Source: Aquisalinus sp. (lineage in GTDB: Bacteria > Pseudomonadota > Alphaproteobacteria > Caulobacterales > Parvularculaceae). From it: a DNA stretch of 49,898 nucleotides. This document shows positions 27,796-36,285 of this stretch, in pieces. The stretch is from NCBI GenBank assembly GCA_022763115.1, contig JALEGJ010000025.1, forward strand, positions 1 to 49,898, in the 5' to 3' direction. How positions within the stretch are numbered: position 1 is the stretch's first letter; every line of letters begins with the position of its first letter. The translations under genes were made by a program, and so were the position numbers. The notes beneath the pieces are model-generated. The model did no database searches and had not been told where the DNA came from. It saw nothing but the letters and a program-made list of their open reading frames with translations.

Positions 27796-30700
27796 CTAAT
27801 CGTTCTCGGCGATATCAATCAGCAATATAAGAATTTTGCGACAGCCTTTCAGACGTTGTTTTTCACCGGGCCATGCCTGTTTGAAAACCAGTGTCTGATC
27901 CGGGCGCAACTTCACATCATATGGAGATGAGGCGATAAACTCGACCAGTCCTGCCGGGTTGGCAAACTCGTTGTTGCGGAAGCTGACGACAGCTCCCTTC
28001 GGGCCTGCATCTATCTTGGCCACGCCAGCACGACGACACAGCGACTTGATCGCAACAATTTCGAGCAGATGCTCCACTTCTGACGGCAGGTCACCGAAGC
28101 GGTCGATCAGCTCTGCGCCGAAAGCATCCAGTTCTTCCTGTTCCGTCAGGTTTGACAGGCGACGATACAAGGACATTCTGAGATCAAGATCCTCAACATA
28201 TGTATCCGGGATCAAAACAGCGGCGCCGATGTTGATTTGCGGTGACCACGTTTCCTCCAGCGCGCCGCCTTCGCGGAAAGAAGCAACAGCTTCTTCCAGC
28301 ATGTGCTGATAAAGCTCGACGCCCACTTCCTTGATGTTACCAGACTGCTCTTCACCCAGAAGATTGCCAGCACCACGAATATCAAGATCATGCGAAGCGA
28401 GAGTAAACCCTGCGCCAAGCGTATCGAGTGATTGCAGGACTTTGAGACGGCGCTCCGCCCCTGCGGTCATTTTCTTGCGTGCCGATGTGGTCAGATAAGC
28501 ATAGGCTCTCGCCTTGGAGCGCCCTACCCGGCCCCTGATCTGATAAAGCTGGGCCAGACCAAACATGTCTGCACGGTGAACAATAAGCGTATTGGCGCTC
28601 GGCACATCAATACCGGATTCAATAATCGTGGTGGCCACCAGGACATCAAACTTGCCATCATAAAACGCGTTCATGATGTCTTCGAGTGCCCCCGCAGCCA
28701 TCTGTCCGTGTGCCACCTTGAATTTCACTTCGGGCACTTGTTCGGTCAAAAACTCGGAAATGAAATTCAAATCAGCAATGCGCGGTGCTACGAAAAAGCT
28801 CTGCCCACCGCGATAATGCTCGCGCAGAAGCGTTTCGCGGGCGACCACCGGGTCAAATGGGCCAATGCTGGTTCTGACAGCCAACCTGTCTACAGGGGGG
28901 GTTGCGATAAGTGACAGATCACGGATGCCACTCATGGAGAGTTGCAACGTACGCGGTATAGGCGTCGCCGTCAGGGTCAGTACATGGGTGTCAGCCCGGA
29001 ACTCCTTGAGGCGTTCCTTGTGTTTCACACCGAAATGCTGCTCCTCATCAACGATAACGAGGCCGAGATTGTTGAACTTTGTGTTCTTCGACAAAAGCGC
29101 ATGCGTCCCGATTACGATATCTACTGTGCCATCAAGAATACCCTTCCGGATATCACTGGCATCCTTTGTTGAAACCATGCGCGAGAGTTGCTGTACTTGC
29201 AGGGGAAAGCCCGCGAAGCGTTCTGAAAAATTCCTGAAATGCTGGCGCACCAAAAGAGTTGTCGGCGCAATGATCGCAACCTGATGACCATTCATTGCGG
29301 CAATAAATGCAGCCCGCAGAGCAACTTCCGTTTTGCCGAAGCCGACATCGCCGCAGACCAGCCTGTCCATAGGACGTCCCTTTAAGAGGTCATCCAGAAC
29401 GTCTTGTATGGCGCTCTCCTGATCTTCTGTTTCGGCATATGGAAAACGTGCACAAAACTCATCATACGCACCAGAAGGTGGTGACAGGCTTTCGGCCTTT
29501 TTGGTTTCACGCTGGGCGGCAATCTTTATGAGTTCAGCCGCCATCATCTTGATGCGGTCTTTCAGGCGTGCTTTGCGATTCTGCCAGCCAGCGCCGCCCA
29601 GCCTGTCAAGTTGCGCATTTGGATCGTCAGATCCAAACCGTGAAAGAAGTTCGATGTTCTCAACAGGCAAATAGAGCTTGTCACCGCCAGCGTAGACAAG
29701 GTTGAGACAGTCATGTGGTGCACCGCCCACATCGACCGTATGCAACCCTTCATAACGGGCAATGCCGTGATCCACATGCACGACAAGATCACCGATGGAC
29801 AAAGACGAGGCTTCTGTGAGGAAATTGTCGGCTCGCTTTTTCGAGCGCCGTCTGACCAGACGGTCTCCCAGGATATCCTGCTCGGCAATGACAGCCAGAG
29901 TATTCGTCTCAAAACCATGTTCGATGCCAAGCGCAACGAGCGCAGCACTGTCTTTGGACTGAACGAGCGCTTCCCGCCATTTGAAGACACCTGACGAGAG
30001 GGAGATGTTGTGATCGCGCATGACCGTGCCCATGCGATCTGCTGACCCCTCGCTCCAGCCAGCAATAATGACTTGCTTGCCTGCGTCCTGAAGCGACTTG
30101 ATGTGCTGGTTTACGGCATCAAAAACGTTCAGGTTTCCTGCGCTGCGTTCGGCTGCGAAGCTGCGGCCCTGACGTGCACCGAAATCAAATGCACGGGTTT
30201 GTTCAGGAGGCGCGAAGGGGGTGAGTTGCCGCGAGGGATGGCTTGCGATCTTTGCCTCCAGTGCATGCCGAGACAGGTACATGCTCTCCGGAGGAGCCGG
30301 ATAATAAGGCTCAGTCTTGAAGGATCCGTTTTTGTCGCTCGCGTCTTCCTGACGGGCTTCATAGTAATCCGTCACTTGCTCGAAGCGCTCATCAGCAGCT
30401 TCGGTGACAAGATGATCCAGGAAGAAAATACCATCCTCGGCGAAGTCAAAGAAGGAACCGGGCGTTTCATAAAAGAAAGATAGCCAGTGTTCCATTCCAG
30501 CATGTTTTCGGCCCGCCGCAACTGCTTCGTATAAGGGATTATCCGTCACGACGCCGAACGACATTCTGAACTTCTGCCTGAACTGACGTATTGCTTCGTC
30601 AGTAAGAAGAATTTCAGATGCAGCTGTCAGGTTTATCGCCTGACGTTGTGCAGTGGTTCTCTGGGTTTCAGCGTCAAACGCCCGAATGCTCTCCAAAGTA

Positions 30701-31287
30701 TCGCCGAAGAAATCGAGACGCAGTGGCTCTTTTGTACCGGGCGGGAAAATATCAACAAGACCGCCCCTGACGGCAAACTCACCTGGCTCGCGCACAGTAC
30801 TTGTACGTGCATAGCCATTGGCAAGAAGATTAGAGACAAGTTCATCACCATCAACGGTCGCCCCTGGTTTCGCAGAAAATGCGGCTTTGCGAATGATCCC
30901 GGCAGGTGGTGTGCTGAGGGTAATGGCATTGACTGACGTCACCACGATCATTGGCGCATCAGTGTTACGTGCCAGCAAGGCTGAAAGGACAGCCATGCGT
31001 TGGGCCGAAACGTCGTTTGACGGCGAAACCCGGTCATATGGCAGGCAGTCCCATGCCGGAAATCTAAGCGTCGGGATATCACCGGCGAATACTGAAATGG
31101 CTGCCGCTGTTGCAGCAGCTCGCGCTGCATCTCTGGCGACATGTACCACCAGTCCATTCCGTGCCCGCGCAGCTTCGGCGATCGCCAGCGCGTCTGCGCC
31201 TTCAGGGGCACCATAAACAGTCAGGCTGCCATCATCCAGCCAAGCCTGTTTTGGGGAAATTCGTGATGTGAGCGAAATTTCAGCCAT
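27796..31287 (-). CDS. mfd: Transcription-repair coupling factor Mfd
   Basis: Mfd removes RNA polymerase stalled at DNA damage and recruits UvrA. The 1163-residue protein, normal for the family, has the UvrB-like N-terminal module. A CarD-like polymerase-interacting domain (about 495-560, with LVVHVDHGIARYEGL) is followed by the SF2 translocase motor with Walker A CGDVGFGKTEVALRAAF (about 643-660), the VDEEQHFGVKHKERL box, TATPIPRTLQ and the GRVGRSKARAYAYL motif. A C-terminal TRCF domain closes the protein. The stop is seven bases from the convergent PleD-like gene. Together with two photolyases and recG it makes this window rich in DNA-repair genes. Confidence 0.97.
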   Translation of the reverse strand: MAEISLTSRISPKQAWLDDGSLTVYGAPEGADALAIAEAARARNGLVVHVARDAARAAATAAAISVFAGDIPTLRFPAWDCLPYDRVSPSNDVSAQRMAVLSALLARNTDAPMIVVTSVNAITLSTPPAGIIRKAAFSAKPGATVDGDELVSNLLANGYARTSTVREPGEFAVRGGLVDIFPPGTKEPLRLDFFGDTLESIRAFDAETQRTTAQRQAINLTAASEILLTDEAIRQFRQKFRMSFGVVTDNPLYEAVAAGRKHAGMEHWLSFFYETPGSFFDFAEDGIFFLDHLVTEAADERFEQVTDYYEARQEDASDKNGSFKTEPYYPAPPESMYLSRHALEAKIASHPSRQLTPFAPPEQTRAFDFGARQGRSFAAERSAGNLNVFDAVNQHIKSLQDAGKQVIIAGWSEGSADRMGTVMRDHNISLSSGVFKWREALVQSKDSAALVALGIEHGFETNTLAVIAEQDILGDRLVRRRSKKRADNFLTEASSLSIGDLVVHVDHGIARYEGLHTVDVGGAPHDCLNLVYAGGDKLYLPVENIELLSRFGSDDPNAQLDRLGGAGWQNRKARLKDRIKMMAAELIKIAAQRETKKAESLSPPSGAYDEFCARFPYAETEDQESAIQDVLDDLLKGRPMDRLVCGDVGFGKTEVALRAAFIAAMNGHQVAIIAPTTLLVRQHFRNFSERFAGFPLQVQQLSRMVSTKDASDIRKGILDGTVDIVIGTHALLSKNTKFNNLGLVIVDEEQHFGVKHKERLKEFRADTHVLTLTATPIPRTLQLSMSGIRDLSLIATPPVDRLAVRTSIGPFDPVVARETLLREHYRGGQSFFVAPRIADLNFISEFLTEQVPEVKFKVAHGQMAAGALEDIMNAFYDGKFDVLVATTIIESGIDVPSANTLIVHRADMFGLAQLYQIRGRVGRSKARAYAYLTTSARKKMTAGAERRLKVLQSLDTLGAGFTLASHDLDIRGAGNLLGEEQSGNIKEVGVELYQHMLEEAVASFREGGALEETWSPQINIGAAVLIPDTYVEDLDLRMSLYRRLSNLTEQEELDAFGAELIDRFGDLPSEVEHLLEIVAIKSLCRRAGVAKIDAGPKGAVVSFRNNEFANPAGLVEFIASSPYDVKLRPDQTLVFKQAWPGEKQRLKGCRKILILLIDIAEND

Positions 31288-31380
31288 GACCGATCAAACA
31301 AAGAAAACAAGACGACCTGAGTAGCGCCAAGCGGGGCTTGGTCACCTAGCCTTTGGAGTAAAGAGTTTCAAGGGAAGGTT

Positions 31381-32091
31381 TCAGTCACGCCTCGATAAAA
31401 TGCCGACAAGCCTCAGCATAGCCAGCCCAAGGCCAGCCAGAAAAAAGATGACTGCCAGAGAAGCCGTCATCTTGATCCACCAGGAGTTGAAGTTTTCGCG
31501 GCTTGACCAGTCCATAATGTGCAAGCCCCACACAAAATCAAAGGTGCGCCATAGCAGCGTTCTAACCGCCCTCACTTCCCCTGTTTGCGCATCAACATAG
31601 AAAGTGGCCTTGTCCGGCGCGCTGAAGTTGACCTGCCAGACAGGACCAGGTCGCCCATATTCTTGTGGCGGGTCCTCAAACAGGGTCGCAGATGTGATCT
31701 GTCCTCTGCCGCCATAGGATAGGAAGGCAATGCTTTTCGCAGTGGATTCCGGCAGTGGCGATATAACCTGTCCAACACCAGCATCAACAAGATGGGTCTG
31801 ACCTTCGGTTCGCAGCCGCCAGACCGGCTTGTTGTTAACGACAGTAGCAGTCGCTTCGGTTACAGGCTGCTCAATCAGGCCAACAGCTGCTGCAAGGTCT
31901 ACATTATAATAGGACCACACGACTTCCGGCGTTTGCTGCTCAGCGCGAAGGTGCTCACCACGAACAGTCTCAATAGGGAACCATGTCATGAACAAGCCGC
32001 TGATAAGCCACAGGCCAACTTGTGCTCCAATCGCGAGACCAAGCCATAAATGCAACTGTCGCAGCCGCCTGTTCAAAAGTGCCTTATTCAT
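31381..32091 (-). CDS. PepSY-domain membrane protein
   Basis: The protein (about 236 residues from ATG 32091; a TTG at 32112 is possible) has an N-terminal membrane helix after RRLRQLHLWLGL, a periplasmic region and a C-terminal membrane helix (about 205-228). The stretch AKSIAFLSYGGRGQ and the FYVDAQTGEVRAVRTLLWRTFDFVWGLHIMDW block are typical of PepSY proteins related to the periplasmic part of iron-reductase-like membrane proteins. It begins 27 bases after the nickel superoxide dismutase gene on the same strand, so the two are probably one transcript. A link to redox or metal handling for the dismutase is inference only. Confidence 0.75.
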   Translation of the reverse strand: MNKALLNRRLRQLHLWLGLAIGAQVGLWLISGLFMTWFPIETVRGEHLRAEQQTPEVVWSYYNVDLAAAVGLIEQPVTEATATVVNNKPVWRLRTEGQTHLVDAGVGQVISPLPESTAKSIAFLSYGGRGQITSATLFEDPPQEYGRPGPVWQVNFSAPDKATFYVDAQTGEVRAVRTLLWRTFDFVWGLHIMDWSSRENFNSWWIKMTASLAVIFFLAGLGLAMLRLVGILSRRD

Positions 32092-32118
32092 AATCACATA
32101 TCTGCCTGGCAACCATAA

Positions 32119-32592
32119 TCAGTCGTGATTATGGTCCTTGAAGTAATGCGCTTCATAGCTGGCAACGAGATCGCGCAACTTCTCTACATGTTGCAGATCA
32201 GTCGTCTGTTTGCTTTTCATGGCTGCGACGAGAATCTGATGCAGCAAAGTCGTATGCTCAACGTAATCAGACCATTCAGAACCCGACTGATTTGCCGGTG
32301 TTTTCACCCGTTGGGTCAGGAAATAAGCATGTGCGATATCCTGAATTTCCTGCGCATGTTTTTCCTTGTTGTAAGTCCAGCGCGCGATCATGTGATAGTC
32401 TGCTGGTGACGCAGCACTCAGCCGGTCAATTTCCATCATGGATTTCTCAATAGTCCGGATGTGTTCTTCCAGTTCATCAAACTGGCGCTTGTCATCATAA
32501 ATTCCGCAAGGAATTTGGCAGTGTGCCATCGCTGGCGATGTCAGCAATGGCAGGGCCATAATGCTCAACAGGGCAACCAAAACAAAACGCAT
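32119..32592 (-). CDS. sodN: Nickel superoxide dismutase with Sec-type signal peptide
   Basis: NiSOD converts superoxide to oxygen and hydrogen peroxide at a nickel site built from the first residues of the mature chain. Residues 24-32 of this 157-residue product read HCQIPCGIY, an exact match to the nickel hook HCxxPCGxY (His1, Cys2 and Cys6 of the mature enzyme). The preceding 23 residues form a classical signal peptide (MRFVLVALLSIMALPLLTSPAMA), so signal peptidase cleavage after AMA would expose His1 directly. The mature helical body is 134 residues, somewhat longer than the 117 of Streptomyces. The start is ATG 32592, seven bases after AGGAG. No gene resembling the sodX maturation protease is nearby. 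Function is secure from the hook; export is strongly suggested. Confidence 0.9.
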   Translation of the reverse strand: MRFVLVALLSIMALPLLTSPAMAHCQIPCGIYDDKRQFDELEEHIRTIEKSMMEIDRLSAASPADYHMIARWTYNKEKHAQEIQDIAHAYFLTQRVKTPANQSGSEWSDYVEHTTLLHQILVAAMKSKQTTDLQHVEKLRDLVASYEAHYFKDHNHD

Positions 32593-32663
32593 GATTTCTC
32601 TCCTCATACTCTCAAGTGTTTGACCTTAGCCGGGGCCAGACAGCTTTCATAGGCTGAATTGGT

Positions 32664-33557
32664 TTACGTCATCAGCCTGCTTTTTAGAAAGCTGAACACC
32701 TCATCCCGTGCAGCAAGTGTGGCTGATCCCTCTTCATCAATGAGATCTCTTGTAAGCACAGCATGAGGGAATGGATTACCATCCGGGTTCTGATGCCGGT
32801 CGTCCAGCTCAATCCGATTGAAACGACCTTTGCCAATCAGTGTTTCAATGGCATCAAAGCGCGCTTTTGTGCAGCTGGGATCCCCCTTGAAGCGGAGCGC
32901 CATCACATCAATGTCCTTTGCGTCCTTTAACGCGGACTTTTCCGCGTCTGACATATGCAGAGCTGCCCTGGACCTTCTGGTCAGAAGACCAATGGGCATG
33001 GCTGGTTGAGAAGCAATCGGTGCGATCACGGGTGCCTCCAGCACAAGCGACAGCGCGAAGTTACCTGTCATGCACATGCCGATTGCACCAACGCCCGGTC
33101 CACCACATTGCTCATGAATGTGTGCAGCGAGTTGACGCAGCCATTGCGTAATCGGGCTGGAATCATTTTGCGCGAAAAGATGAATTTCTCGGGAGATGCA
33201 TGCTCTGGCGAGATTTCCGCTCAGCGAGGGTTTTGTTGGCCCTTTGAGTTCTTCCTTATACAGATCAGGTGCATATACTGTAAACCCCGCGTCCACCAGC
33301 CAGTATGCAAGCCGCCAGAACTCCGGCACCATGCCCGGCAGTTCATGCATCAATAGAACACCAGGCCCCTCGCCTGCAATATAGACCGGATGCTGGATGT
33401 CTTCAGACCTGAAAAGCTCGCGTGTTTCAAAAGGTGTGTAACCGTTTTGGTCTTTAGCCATGCTGACGTCAGCTTGCGCAGTCGATGCAGAACCAGCTGA
33501 AAGAATCGCAGTTGATGACACCAGAACTTCTCGGCGGGTCGGATCAAATGCACTCAC
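32664..33557 (-). CDS. Dienelactone hydrolase family protein, probably exported
   Basis: The 297-residue alpha/beta hydrolase has a cysteine nucleophile in GAIGMCMTGNFAL (about residues 160-172), as dienelactone hydrolases do. A candidate acid lies in RFKGDPSC and a candidate histidine in FPHAVLT. The N-terminus TRREVLVSSTAIL followed by an AQA site resembles a twin-arginine signal, although the hydrophobic stretch is modest. The start is GTG at 33557, which overlaps the sdhE stop (GTGA), so the two are translationally coupled. The substrate is unknown; hydrolysis of lactones or other small esters in the periplasm is the family-based guess. Confidence 0.8.
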   Translation of the reverse strand: MSAFDPTRREVLVSSTAILSAGSASTAQADVSMAKDQNGYTPFETRELFRSEDIQHPVYIAGEGPGVLLMHELPGMVPEFWRLAYWLVDAGFTVYAPDLYKEELKGPTKPSLSGNLARACISREIHLFAQNDSSPITQWLRQLAAHIHEQCGGPGVGAIGMCMTGNFALSLVLEAPVIAPIASQPAMPIGLLTRRSRAALHMSDAEKSALKDAKDIDVMALRFKGDPSCTKARFDAIETLIGKGRFNRIELDDRHQNPDGNPFPHAVLTRDLIDEEGSATLAARDEVFSFLKSRLMT

Positions 33558-33832
33558 TTTCCTGCCCCATCCAAAACGTAGTCCGAGAGCGGAAAAGCCT
33601 TTAGCCTCTCCAGCATCTCACAATCGTAATTCGGCGGGTTTAGTATTTCACCGATGATCCAGGAATATAACTCACGGTCTGGCACTTCGAGCAGCCACTC
33701 AAACTGGTCGAGATCCTGCTCGGACATCACCTGCAGGTTCTCTTTTGCGAATGTGCCCAGAACGATGTCTGCTTCCTTGAAGCCCCGATGCATGGCACGG
33801 TACAAAAGTTTCTTCCGGCGCGAATCCATCAT
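33554..33832 (-). CDS. sdhE: FAD assembly factor SdhE
   Basis: SdhE helps attach FAD covalently to the flavoprotein subunit of succinate dehydrogenase. The 92-residue protein has the expected small helical size and the key RGFKEADIVLG segment, a form of the conserved RGxxE motif, as well as the late DRELYSWIIG. AAGGAG stands six bases before the first of two ATG codons. It is divergent from recG across a 71-base gap, a pairing that is common in alphaproteobacteria. Confidence 0.9.
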   Translation of the reverse strand: MMDSRRKKLLYRAMHRGFKEADIVLGTFAKENLQVMSEQDLDQFEWLLEVPDRELYSWIIGEILNPPNYDCEMLERLKAFPLSDYVLDGAGK

Positions 33833-33903
33833 CGTGCTCTCCTTTTCGCATTATGTAATATGATAAACACGATCAGTCACCTTTTCCTGGATAACCGGCC
33901 TTG

Positions 33904-36003
33904 ATGAGACCAGAAATTCTCAACCCGCTATTCACGGACACTACTTACCTGCCGGGTGTGGGGCCGAAAGTTGCAGCGCTTATCAACAAGGTTGCAGGTC
34001 CGCGCGTCATTGATCTGCTCTTCACGCTGCCAACGGGTCTGATTGACAGGTCCGCGCGGCCTAAAATCACGGAGGCTGTAGAAGGGCAACTTGTCACACT
34101 GGAAGTGAGTATCGACAAACATCAGCCGCCACCCAAAGGCATGTCACGCTTGCCGTATAAGGTGCTATGCTCGGATGAAAGCGGGTTTATCACGCTGGCA
34201 TTTTTTCACGCGCGCGCGGACTACCTTCTTAAAATGCTGCCAGAAGGTAGCAAGAGGCTGATAAGTGGAAAAATTGAAAGATTTTCTGGCGGCCTGCAGA
34301 TCGTCCATCCGGATCATATTGTCGATCCGGAGAAGGCAGATGAGCTACCCCTTTTCGAGCCGGTGTATCCGCTCACAGCCAGTCTGCATTCCAAGACCAT
34401 GAGAAAGGCCGTAAGCGGAGCTGTTGAGAAATGTCCTGACTTGCGTGAATGGCTGGACCCGTCTGTTGTCGCAAGGGAAAAATGGCCTTCCTGGAGAGAC
34501 GCCATGCGCAGCGTGCACCAGCCACAAAGCAGGCTTGATTTGTCTGATGACAATGTGCACCGCCAGCGACTGGCCTATGACGAGTTACTGGCCAATCAGC
34601 TTGCCCTCGCGCTGACCCGTCAGAATCGCCAGAAAGGAAAAGGCCGAATTCTGCGAGGCGATGAATCGCTACGAAGCGCTGTTCAGCGCGCCCTGCCCTT
34701 TTCGTTGACGAACGACCAGCACCAAGTGCTGGCCGACATCTACAGAGATATGGCCGCACCGACGAGAATGATCCGTCTGGTGCAAGGCGATGTTGGGTCC
34801 GGGAAGACGGTTGTAGCCTTGTTGGCGCTGCTTTGTGCCGTCGAGGCCGGTGCGCAAGGAGCACTGATGGCTCCTACCGAGATTCTGGCTCGACAGCATT
34901 ATGAGTTTATTGCACCCCTGCTAGAAGATACCAATATCAGTGTAGAAATCGTCACTGGCCGGGATAAAGGACAGGAACGCGCAGCCAAGCTGGCTGGTCT
35001 TGAAAAAGGCTATATCAATATATTGATCGGCACACATGCGATTTTCTCTGACGATGTATCATTTAATGACCTGGGCCTTATTATCGTCGATGAACAGCAT
35101 CGCTTCGGCGTGTTTCAACGTCTGGCCCTGCAGGAAAAAGGGCTCAGGTCTGATGTACTTGTCATGACCGCGACCCCTATTCCGCGAAGTCTGGCGCTGA
35201 CGACCTATGGCGACATGGATATCAGTCAGATACGGGAGAAACCGCCTGGCCGACAACCTGTCGATACGCGCGCTATCCCACTTGAACGGCTTGGAGAGGT
35301 ATCCAGTGCTGTCAGTCGCGCAATAGAGCGCGGCGAGCAGGTCTATTGGGTGTGTCCAATGGTCGAGGAAAATGCCGATATTGAACTGACCGCTGTTGAA
35401 ACCCGATACGCACATCTTCAACAGTTGCTGGGTGACAGGGTTGGCCTTGTCCATGGCAAGATGAAGTCAGCGGAAAAAGACGCCGTCGTGACGGCTTTCT
35501 ACAATAAACAGATCAGCCTGCTGGTTGCCACAACAGTCATTGAGGTGGGTGTGAATGCGCCTGATGCCACGATTATGGTCATCGAACATGCGGAGCGTTT
35601 CGGCCTCGCCCAGTTGCACCAGCTTCGCGGACGTGTGGGCCGTGGTAATCGTCAGTCTACGTGTCTTTTATTATATAAAGCAATTGAGAAAGGTGAATTG
35701 GGCGAAACTGCAAAGGCGCGATTGAATGTTCTGCGTGAGACGGATGACGGGTTCGTTATTGCTGAAGAAGATCTGCGTTTGCGTGGACCAGGAGATTTTC
35801 TTGGTTCCGCCCAGTCAGGATTTCCGGATTTTCGTCTTGCTGACGCCAGCAAGCATGCAAGCCTGCTCTCTATGGCGCGAGATGACAGCGCCCTGATTCT
35901 GTCACAGGACCCGACACTTTCGACTGTGAGAGGCCAGGCTTTGAAGACCCTGCTTTACCTGTTCAGCCGCAATGATGCTGTGAAATTGCTGAAATCCGGC
36001 TAG
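33904..36003 (+). CDS. recG: ATP-dependent DNA helicase RecG
   Basis: RecG reverses stalled replication forks and processes branched DNA. The 699-residue protein has the N-terminal wedge OB-fold domain (about 60-160), then the helicase core with Walker A QGDVGSGKTVVALLAL (about 294-308), DEQHRFG, MTATPIPRSLALT, and the C-terminal VGRGNRQSTCLLLY and DLRLRGPGDFLGSAQSG segments. The start is ATG 33904 (a TTG stands immediately before it). The stop is 88 bases before the small peptide gene on the same strand, so readthrough into that unit is possible. Confidence 0.96.
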   Translation: MRPEILNPLFTDTTYLPGVGPKVAALINKVAGPRVIDLLFTLPTGLIDRSARPKITEAVEGQLVTLEVSIDKHQPPPKGMSRLPYKVLCSDESGFITLAFFHARADYLLKMLPEGSKRLISGKIERFSGGLQIVHPDHIVDPEKADELPLFEPVYPLTASLHSKTMRKAVSGAVEKCPDLREWLDPSVVAREKWPSWRDAMRSVHQPQSRLDLSDDNVHRQRLAYDELLANQLALALTRQNRQKGKGRILRGDESLRSAVQRALPFSLTNDQHQVLADIYRDMAAPTRMIRLVQGDVGSGKTVVALLALLCAVEAGAQGALMAPTEILARQHYEFIAPLLEDTNISVEIVTGRDKGQERAAKLAGLEKGYINILIGTHAIFSDDVSFNDLGLIIVDEQHRFGVFQRLALQEKGLRSDVLVMTATPIPRSLALTTYGDMDISQIREKPPGRQPVDTRAIPLERLGEVSSAVSRAIERGEQVYWVCPMVEENADIELTAVETRYAHLQQLLGDRVGLVHGKMKSAEKDAVVTAFYNKQISLLVATTVIEVGVNAPDATIMVIEHAERFGLAQLHQLRGRVGRGNRQSTCLLLYKAIEKGELGETAKARLNVLRETDDGFVIAEEDLRLRGPGDFLGSAQSGFPDFRLADASKHASLLSMARDDSALILSQDPTLSTVRGQALKTLLYLFSRNDAVKLLKSG

Positions 36004-36091
36004 GTTGAGCAAATATAGCTTTACAACTATGGGTTGTGTGTGTCTTACTGTACGCGCGCTGATTGAGCGTGACGTCTGTAAGGAGCAAGAC

Positions 36092-36226
36092 ATGCAGAAA
36101 ATCGACATCAATGACATTCCGGTTTTGTCATACGACGCTGGTATTCCTGACACCCGGTGGGGGGAAACGTCCTCCAGTGCTGTCACCGGCGTGATTGTCA
36201 GCATTATCGTACTGTTGACTGACTAA
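36092..36226 (+). CDS. 44-residue peptide, candidate precursor of a modified peptide
   Basis: A strong TAAGGAG site (36079-36085) stands six bases before ATG 36092, the best ribosome-binding site in this part of the window. This supports the 44-residue frame rather than the longer one open from 36005. The peptide has an acidic, leader-like first half (MQKIDINDIPVLSYDAGI), then PDTRWGETSSS, and a hydrophobic, valine/isoleucine-rich end (AVTGVIVSIIVLLTD). The arrangement of small peptide, hairpin and paired downstream genes resembles operons for ribosomally made, post-translationally modified peptides. The alternative is a one-helix membrane micropeptide. Only weak promoter-like boxes are visible upstream (TTTACA at 36020; TTGAGC at 36005). 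No known family recognised. Confidence 0.6.
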   Translation: MQKIDINDIPVLSYDAGIPDTRWGETSSSAVTGVIVSIIVLLTD

Positions 36227-36234
36227 ATGAGCAC

Positions 36235-36264
36235 AAGTGCGCGCTGCAGAGTTGGTGCGCACTT
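36235..36264 (+). terminator. Hairpin between peptide gene and HEAT-protein genes
   Basis: A perfect eight-base inverted repeat, AAGTGCGC (36235-36242) and GCGCACTT (36257-36264), can be extended inward by one C-G and two G-T pairs to an 11-pair stem with an eight-base loop. Only CTTCT follows, so it is not a textbook terminator. It may act as a partial terminator or as an RNA-stabilising end that raises the amount of the peptide message over the downstream genes. Confidence 0.5.
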
Positions 36265-36285
36265 CTTCTACGACAAAGCACCCAG

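Noticed and set aside
31327-31341. Hairpin CCAAGC-GGG-GCTTGG between the PepSY gene and mfd
   Set aside because: A perfect but short stem without a T tract on the - strand. Not enough to call.
32651-32678. Inverted repeat AGGCTGA ... TCAGCCT followed by GCTTTTT on the + strand
   Set aside because: It looks like a terminator for + strand transcription, but no + strand gene precedes it, and it contains the stop of the - strand hydrolase gene. On the - strand no T run follows.
34373-34864. 163-codon open frame on the - strand inside recG
   Set aside because: It is antisense to a well-conserved helicase and has no family resemblance or ribosome-binding site.
36005-36226. Longer 73-codon version of the peptide gene
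   Set aside because: Its first 29 codons have no ribosome-binding site and begin right after the recG stop, while ATG 36092 has a strong one. The shorter frame is preferred.
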